From Muribaculaceae bacterium (GTDB lineage Bacteria > Bacteroidota > Bacteroidia > Bacteroidales > Muribaculaceae), in contig JAFUWD010000005.1 of NCBI GenBank assembly GCA_017483645.1, positions 1 through 36,647 on the forward strand: a stretch of DNA of 36,647 nt, given 5' to 3'. The notes below the pieces were generated by a model. It was not told where the DNA came from and did no database searches. It was given only the letters and a program-made list of their open reading frames with translations. The position numbers and the translations under genes were made by a program. Shown one piece after another: positions 31,644 through 36,647 of this stretch. Within the stretch, counting starts at the first letter, position 1, and each line of letters starts with the position of its first letter.

Positions 31644-33851
31644 ATGAAGAAAAGTTTACATTTCTTTGTTGCAGCGCTGCTGGTGACCCTGTTCGCCGCC
31701 GGCGCTACGGCACAGCCTGCTTCTGGATATTATAAAATTCAGAACCGTGCCACCCAAAAGTATGTGAGCGTCAAGGCTAAATACTATGCCAAGCCCGACG
31801 CTACCGAGGCCGACGCCACGCCCATCTATGTGGAGGTGGGTGAGAGAATCGTCGTTGACCGTGTTCCCCGTTACAAAGTTGTGGGACTCAGCGGCGGCGG
31901 ATACGATGTGTTTGGCTATCTGAACCATGCGGTGGATCTGGCCAACATGTATGTGGACAACGTGATGAGCAAGGGTAACAACGCCCTCACCCCCGACGAG
32001 GTGGCGCTCGCCCACGAACTCATCGGGCAGTACAAGGACGAATACGGCTTCTTGATGCTTGACGAGATTGAGACTAACGCTTGGGCTCTCGAGATTAAAA
32101 TTCCTGATGTGAACGACCCGACCCTCTTCCCCGAGGTGCACGAGCACGCCATTGCCCACGGCATCACCGACGGTGACATCTGGGGATGGGCCAAGCGCAA
32201 AGTGATGGCCTACCTGAACAAGGAAGGCAACACCACCGACCCCACGCTCAAGACCTTGATTAAGAAATATCTCGACCAGATTGATTGCGGGCACATCTAT
32301 ATGCTCACTGCCGAGGCTGATGACACGTTCGGTTTTGTGGATGAGTTGGATTTCGACAACACAGGTGAGGAAATCGAATGGAATCTTAACAGCTACACTC
32401 CCGAACCGGGCATGAGCGGTTACTTCCGCATCATGAACGCCGGCACGGGCAAGTATGTGAATGTGTACGGCAAGTTTGAGGCCGATCCGATGCTCACAGC
32501 CGATGAGGCAAAGACCGAGCCGGGCTCGGTGATTTACGTGGGCATGGGCGACCGCGTGGGCAGCCTTGCGCAGGAGGTGACACGCCTCAGCGCCCAGGGC
32601 CGAAACGTGAACGCGCTGGTTGAGAAGGGTGTGAAGCTCGCCAAGGACTTTGCCTATGACTTTGTGGACAAGGTGATAGCCAATGACCCGTCGTTTGCCG
32701 ACTACCGCGACAACGCCATCAACCTGATCAACAACTATCAGTTCGACAAGACCGTCTTCGTCACGAGCGTGCCCAGTGCCGCAGGTGATGCCTTCTATTG
32801 CTCCTACACCACCCCGTCGATGGAGCAGCTGGCCAACACTGTGGCCACCGCTTTCAGCCTGGGCAAGGGCCAAGGCTGGGCTTCGCGCCATCCCTACTGG
32901 TTTAACTTCGATGAGCAAGGCCAGGCTGTTTCGCTGAATCAGCAAGCCTTCTGGGCTTCGGCCAAAGACAGCATCAAGGCCGAGTTGAAATTGTTGGGCT
33001 ATGCCGATAAGTATCCCGACCTGTACAAGCGCCTGCTTGCCAACCTGAATCGCATTGATCCGGGTGTGACCTACTACCTCAAGGCTGATGCCGACGACAC
33101 CTTCGGTTATGTGAAGAGTGACGATGTGGAAGCCGCCGGCGATGCCGCCAAGTGGGTGCTCGACCCCGTGGTGAACGACGGCAACTACTTTGCTGTGGCT
33201 CCCGCCGTGGCGCACACCAGTGCCGCCGAGGTGAAATATGTGACCACACTGTATACCGACTTCCCCTACACTCTGCCCGACGGCGTGGAGGCTTACAAGG
33301 TGACAGGCATCGAGCAACAGGAGGGTGCCAAGGGCTACATCTGCACCAAGGCCGCCATCAGTGGCAAAGTGCCCGCCGAGACCCCGGTGCTGCTCATTTG
33401 CAGCAGCAGCGATGCCGAGGACTGCAAGCTCGAACCCGTGGATGAGTTCAGCCAGAACGACGGAACAAGCGGCGCTCCCGCCCGCGTGACCGAGGCTTCG
33501 GCCGACAATCTGCTGGTGGCTGCCTACTTCGACGAGGAGGCCGAGAGCCAGAATCTGCGTGCCCTGGGCGAGAACGGCGGCGTGGGCTTCTGTATGCCCG
33601 CCAGCCAGCTCGACGGCAATGTGGCTTATCTGGATGCCGACCAGCTCAACCCCAGCACGGAGGAGATCTACTACATCTTCCCCGAGGAAGATGTGACCGC
33701 CATCACTACCGTTCTCGCCGGTGCTGATGTGAAGAGCGTGAAATACTACAACCTGCAGGGTGTCGAGAGCGATGCCGCCGCACAGGGCGTGAGCATCGTG
33801 GTCACCACCTTGAGCAACGGCAAGCGCGTCGTCACTAAGGTTGTGAAATAA
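31644..33851 (+). CDS. Secreted protein with duplicated trefoil-like domain and C-terminal sorting-like domain
   Basis: A 735-residue exported protein. The signal peptide ends near ATAQ. Two tandem units of about 230 residues follow. The first starts at residue 27 (SGYYKIQNRATQKYVSV) and ends after ADDTFGFVDE. The second starts at residue 258 (SGYFRIMNAGTGKYVNV) and ends after ADDTFGYVKS. The GYYKIxNxxTxKYVxV opening is that of ricin-type/trefoil carbohydrate-binding domains common in Bacteroidales surface proteins, with a helical insert. The end (VKSVKYYNLQGVES ... GVSIVVTTLSNGKRVVTKVV) is a YNLQG domain resembling type IX secretion sorting domains. It probably sits on the cell surface and binds glycan; ligand and secretion route are inferred. 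It is the first of two genes with the same kind of C-terminus, within inverted repeats. Confidence 0.78.
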   Translation: MKKSLHFFVAALLVTLFAAGATAQPASGYYKIQNRATQKYVSVKAKYYAKPDATEADATPIYVEVGERIVVDRVPRYKVVGLSGGGYDVFGYLNHAVDLANMYVDNVMSKGNNALTPDEVALAHELIGQYKDEYGFLMLDEIETNAWALEIKIPDVNDPTLFPEVHEHAIAHGITDGDIWGWAKRKVMAYLNKEGNTTDPTLKTLIKKYLDQIDCGHIYMLTAEADDTFGFVDELDFDNTGEEIEWNLNSYTPEPGMSGYFRIMNAGTGKYVNVYGKFEADPMLTADEAKTEPGSVIYVGMGDRVGSLAQEVTRLSAQGRNVNALVEKGVKLAKDFAYDFVDKVIANDPSFADYRDNAINLINNYQFDKTVFVTSVPSAAGDAFYCSYTTPSMEQLANTVATAFSLGKGQGWASRHPYWFNFDEQGQAVSLNQQAFWASAKDSIKAELKLLGYADKYPDLYKRLLANLNRIDPGVTYYLKADADDTFGYVKSDDVEAAGDAAKWVLDPVVNDGNYFAVAPAVAHTSAAEVKYVTTLYTDFPYTLPDGVEAYKVTGIEQQEGAKGYICTKAAISGKVPAETPVLLICSSSDAEDCKLEPVDEFSQNDGTSGAPARVTEASADNLLVAAYFDEEAESQNLRALGENGGVGFCMPASQLDGNVAYLDADQLNPSTEEIYYIFPEEDVTAITTVLAGADVKSVKYYNLQGVESDAAAQGVSIVVTTLSNGKRVVTKVVK

Positions 33852-33856
33852 AACTA

Positions 33857-33984
33857 CTCTCCCCCTCAGTTAGGGGGAGTGGCCGAAGGCCGAGGGAGTG
33901 TGTCAACCCCGCCGCATCAGCCCTCTTGCAGGGTTTACACACTCCTCCGCCCTGACGGGCACCTCCCCTAACTTAGGGGAGGAG
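33857..33984. repeat. 128-base imperfect palindromic element
   Basis: The left arm CTCTCCCCCTCAGTTAGGGG and on matches the reverse complement of the right arm (ending CCTAACTTAGGGGAGGAG) over roughly 50 bases with scattered mismatches. The centre is about 33909-33928. Each arm itself contains a hairpin around TAACT/AGTTA. It lies between the two secreted-protein genes and would fold into one long hairpin in RNA, which could reduce read-through. It is compact, non-coding and MITE-like. Confidence 0.75.
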
Positions 33985-34032
33985 TTGCTGAGAAAATGAT
34001 TAAATTTATTACTAATAACTAAAGCAAGAAAG

Positions 34033-36354
34033 ATGAAAAAAATTGGGTTAATCCTTACACTCTTATCTACAATCTTTGCCGGACAGGAAGTGCTGGCCAC
34101 GACGGCCACACCCATTGCCAACCTGAAGGTTGGTCACTACTACCGCATCCGTAGCGGCCAGAACCGCTATATGTGCCTGGTGAAAGATGAAAGCACCGGC
34201 GGCATAGCTACAAATGCTGGAACAGGAAAAATTCAGCCGGTAGTGCTCCTTGACAAGGAAAAAGCGATGTCGGCACCCGGCTCCATTTTCAAAATTGACA
34301 GTTACAACGCATCGACCAAGATGATGACCTTGTCGTCGCAGGGCACCACCATCAATAGTGCCCTCGACGGACTGCTTGTGGGATCGGACAACCCGGTGTC
34401 AAGAACGGTTGGGCTTATTACCGTTACTGCCTATTCTGCACGTTGGCAGACCAATGACCATTTCTTTGTGAAGCCGCAATCGACGTCGGCAGGAGAAACA
34501 AAAGCGTTTATTGAAACAGAAGTTGAAGTCTCAGCAATTGTTTATTCTCAATCGAGTGTCGGCCGTGTACAGGATGAATGGAAATCAGGTTGGACTGACA
34601 ATTTCCTTGAGATAGCTACATCCACCGCTACCGGACCGACTGTAACGTGGTATTTCGAGGAAGTTTGCCCCGAGAATATCAGCGACAATGCCTTGAATGC
34701 CGCCTATGAGAACCGTACCTACAAGGGCGACTACCAGTATCCCACCAATACCTCGGGCGGTAAACAATCGGGTTCACATTCATCGCAATATATCGCAAGT
34801 GACATGGTTTCTAAGACCGAGGATGGTAACACGTGGTACTACTCAACCATGTATGTGCCTTTCCCCGTGGAGGTGCCCAGCAATGTGTTCTGCTATTTTG
34901 TGAAATCGAATGATGATGCGGTGCAAATCCAGTTTGACCCCTTGATGCGTGAGCGCCGCAACGGACCCCAGGTGAACATTATCCCCGCCAACACGCCCTT
35001 CCTGTTCTGCTCAACGGCGAGCAGCGCGTCGGGTGTGAAGTTCCTGCCGGTGGCCGATGACGATGTGGTGTGGGACAAAGGAGCAACGAAAGCCAATGGC
35101 AACATCTCGAGCGCAACACCCAAGAGTATCAACAACCTGAAAAATGCCACGTCGACCCCCCTTGTGGTGAATACCGCTTCAAATAATGGCTTGTATAGTA
35201 GTGGGGGTATCTTCAGTTCTGGTGTCACGCGTTATAAACTGGGAAATTCGGGCGGTGATGTGAAGTTCACAACCAAATTGGGTAGCAGTGATATGACCGA
35301 CGGCAACCGTGCATACAACGGCGAAACATCCAAGCCGGTGGAACTGCCCACGCCCACGCCTGTTGAGCTTGTTGACCTCATCAAGGGTAACTATACTGTT
35401 AACGACTATGTTTCCATTAAGGACGACATTGTGATTGGCTATGTGAACGAGAATGCCGGCATTGTTTATGCCCACGATTTGGCCAACAACAAGGACTACG
35501 CCGATCTGCAGCCCATCACCGAGACTCCTGAGAACTATTACAACTTTGCACCGAATAATACGTTGCTCACTCCTGCCGACTACTTGCAAAGCAACTGGGT
35601 GGCCATCAACGTCCCCAGTGACATTGAGAAATTCCGGCAAGGTAGAATCATTCCGGGTGAGTCGCTCACCGGAGCTATCCAGAACGACAAGTTGAACCCC
35701 ATCTTCAACTATATGGCCGCTCCCGAGTCGATGCCGGAGCAAGCGTCGTCGGAATATACGGCCCACAACACCTATTGCATTGCCAACCTCATGGCCGGTG
35801 ATGACCACCTGGTGAAAGCGGCCGACGGAACCGATTTCTTCTTCATGACCCCGCGTGCGCAGGAGGTGGCTACCGTGACCTGGGCTGTGCTGGTGATTGA
35901 GAACAACCAGATGTACGCCTACATCCCCTCGTCAGAGAATGAGGGAGCCAACGGCAACGGCTTCGCAGGAAAAGTGGAGCTTGATATGAACGCGGTCTAT
36001 AATGGCACCACGCTTTCTCTCGAGGAGTTGGAGGCTATACATGGTCAGGTTTTGCAATTCAAGGCCGTGATTCTCAAAACTTCCGATGGCGCGTCAGGTG
36101 CTCCCCGGCGCGTGGCTGTGGACGACAATGCTCCTGCCAGTTCAAACTACACACTGGGCGTGCTGGAGTTGATTGGAGCCAACAATGGTGTGGTGACCCC
36201 CATCGAGGAGGTGATTGCTGCCGGCAAGGTGGTGAAGGATGTGAAGTTCTACAACCTGCAGGGTGTGGCCAAGGCCGAGTCGTGGCAGGGCGTGAACATC
36301 ATCGTGCGCACCTTCGACGACGGCACGCGCGACAGCCGCAAGGTGGTTTTCTAA
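34033..36354 (+). CDS. Large secreted protein with C-terminal sorting-like domain, paralogous end to the previous gene
   Basis: A 773-residue exported protein. The signal peptide ends near VLAT. Residues 25-75 open with LKVGHYYRIRSGQNRYMCLV, the same trefoil-like start as the previous gene but more divergent. A long beta-rich middle follows, with Ser/Thr/Asn-rich linkers (about 235-260 and 350-420) and TPTPVELVDL at about residue 438, which looks like an interdomain hinge. The C-terminus VKDVKFYNLQGVAKAESWQG, then VNIIVRTFDDGTRDSRKVVF, is the same YNLQG-type domain. The segment ILKTSDGASGAPRRV just before it parallels NDGTSGAPARV in the previous gene, so the two share ancestry at least over the last ~130 residues. 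It is probably a surface protein; no enzyme motif is seen. Confidence 0.75.
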   Translation: MKKIGLILTLLSTIFAGQEVLATTATPIANLKVGHYYRIRSGQNRYMCLVKDESTGGIATNAGTGKIQPVVLLDKEKAMSAPGSIFKIDSYNASTKMMTLSSQGTTINSALDGLLVGSDNPVSRTVGLITVTAYSARWQTNDHFFVKPQSTSAGETKAFIETEVEVSAIVYSQSSVGRVQDEWKSGWTDNFLEIATSTATGPTVTWYFEEVCPENISDNALNAAYENRTYKGDYQYPTNTSGGKQSGSHSSQYIASDMVSKTEDGNTWYYSTMYVPFPVEVPSNVFCYFVKSNDDAVQIQFDPLMRERRNGPQVNIIPANTPFLFCSTASSASGVKFLPVADDDVVWDKGATKANGNISSATPKSINNLKNATSTPLVVNTASNNGLYSSGGIFSSGVTRYKLGNSGGDVKFTTKLGSSDMTDGNRAYNGETSKPVELPTPTPVELVDLIKGNYTVNDYVSIKDDIVIGYVNENAGIVYAHDLANNKDYADLQPITETPENYYNFAPNNTLLTPADYLQSNWVAINVPSDIEKFRQGRIIPGESLTGAIQNDKLNPIFNYMAAPESMPEQASSEYTAHNTYCIANLMAGDDHLVKAADGTDFFFMTPRAQEVATVTWAVLVIENNQMYAYIPSSENEGANGNGFAGKVELDMNAVYNGTTLSLEELEAIHGQVLQFKAVILKTSDGASGAPRRVAVDDNAPASSNYTLGVLELIGANNGVVTPIEEVIAAGKVVKDVKFYNLQGVAKAESWQGVNIIVRTFDDGTRDSRKVVF

Positions 36355-36385
36355 CCCCCGGCTGATTCTGAAATTGACCATCATG

Positions 36386-36420
36386 AGCGGTGGCGCACCC
36401 CGGCAGTGCGCCACCGCTTT
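36386..36420 (+). terminator. Terminator after the second secreted-protein gene
   Basis: 13-bp stem: AGCGGTGGCGCAC (36386-36398) pairs with GTGCGCCACCGCT (36106 on from the loop, i.e. 36406-36418), with a 7-base loop, followed by TTT and GCTAT. It lies about 30 bases past the stop codon. Confidence 0.85.
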
Positions 36421-36446
36421 GCTATAGATGGTGGAGGAATAGGGCA

Positions 36447-36486
36447 AATAGGGCTTATAAGACTTATAGGACTTATAAGCCCTATT
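36447..36486. repeat. AT-rich 40-base palindrome
   Basis: AATAGGGCTTATAAG (36447-36461) and CTTATAAGCCCTATT (36472-36486) form a perfect 15-bp stem with a 10-base loop (ACTTATAGGA) that itself repeats the stem word. It is placed between the terminator and the right MITE-like copy and has no coding content. Confidence 0.75.
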
Positions 36487-36507
36487 ATGGCTAATGAGAA
36501 GTGATGC

Positions 36508-36647
36508 GTAACTATTCAGCGAATAGTATCAAGGAGTGCCCTATCGGGCAGAAATCTCACAAATCAATTCAAATCTTTATATTTTTCGACATATAAATTT
36601 GTTTGATTTGGTTAGATTTGAATGATTTCTCGCCGCAGGCGACTCAA
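36508..36647. repeat. MITE-like repeat, right copy, cut by the window edge
   Basis: Reverse complement of the repeat at 31281-31437, with only a few differences: in the hairpin loop GCA versus TTC, a two-base insertion near 36527, and single changes near the ends. The inner terminal repeat TTCAGCGA is at 36515-36522. The outer end lies beyond the window. The two copies face each other across the secreted-protein pair, about 5.1 kb apart. Confidence 0.85.

Noticed and set aside
31656..33317. 553-residue minus-strand frame opposite the first secreted-protein gene
   Set aside because: Antisense shadow with repetitive His/Val/Gly content. The plus-strand gene has a signal peptide, duplicated domains and a sorting-like end.
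31300..36647. Classic recombinase-driven promoter inversion (phase variation) switch
   Set aside because: No recombinase gene is in the window, the repeats are much longer than typical invertase sites, and the promoters lie inside with their genes, so inversion would not obviously switch expression. It is kept only as one option in the finding.

Overview
The window looks like chromosome of a gut-type Bacteroidales bacterium, most likely Muribaculaceae or Prevotellaceae. The evidence is Bacteroidetes-type promoters (TTTG or TTG, 19-20 bases, then TAnnTTTG), families typical of the order (DUF4421, SO_0444-type permease, BspA-like LRR with dockerin, GxxExxY protein, DUF5715), C-terminal YNLQG-type sorting-like domains, high-GC housekeeping genes and AT-rich spacers. 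No rRNA, CRISPR array, integrase or transposase gene was found.

Layout. 1-290: start of a leftward lipoprotein gene cut by the window edge. 515-2932: a membrane ion-pumping pyrophosphatase, divergent from a rightward group at 3347-8042 (metal-efflux permease with a fused HMA domain, exported M13 metallopeptidase, secreted LRR-dockerin protein). 8076-9722: trpS and an Lrp/AsnC regulator, leftward. 10017-11000: a secreted protein of unknown function that shares an overlapping divergent promoter region with a rightward set (62-63 aa protein, exported zeta-toxin-like P-loop protein, OPT transporter). A bidirectional terminator at 14261-14300 separates this from a leftward cysK-cysE pair. Next come a GH53 galactanase, tRNA-Ala(CGC) and another bidirectional terminator.

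17911-21083 is a leftward run transcribed as nitroreductase, M15-like peptidase, HAD hydrolase and aroB. 21194-22465 (DUF4421 outer-membrane protein) diverges from a low-molecular-weight tyrosine phosphatase and a GH20 hexosaminidase. After a strong terminator comes the tight panC-panD-ffh-folD cluster (pantothenate synthesis, signal recognition particle, one-carbon folate metabolism).

From 29257 to the end the character changes to repeat-dense accessory DNA. A small AT-rich GxxExxY (PD-(D/E)XK-type) gene sits inside an array of ACAACATC-rich repeats whose downstream units each carry a copy of only the last bases of that gene. Two unknown small genes follow. Then come two large secreted proteins with related C-terminal domains, bounded by inverted copies of a ~150-bp MITE-like repeat, separated by a 128-bp imperfect palindrome and followed by a terminator and a 40-base AT-rich palindrome. 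The GxxExxY/repeat unit, the inverted-repeat-bounded surface-protein pair and the exported P-loop protein are the least explained parts of the window. All family calls are by eye; no database search was possible.
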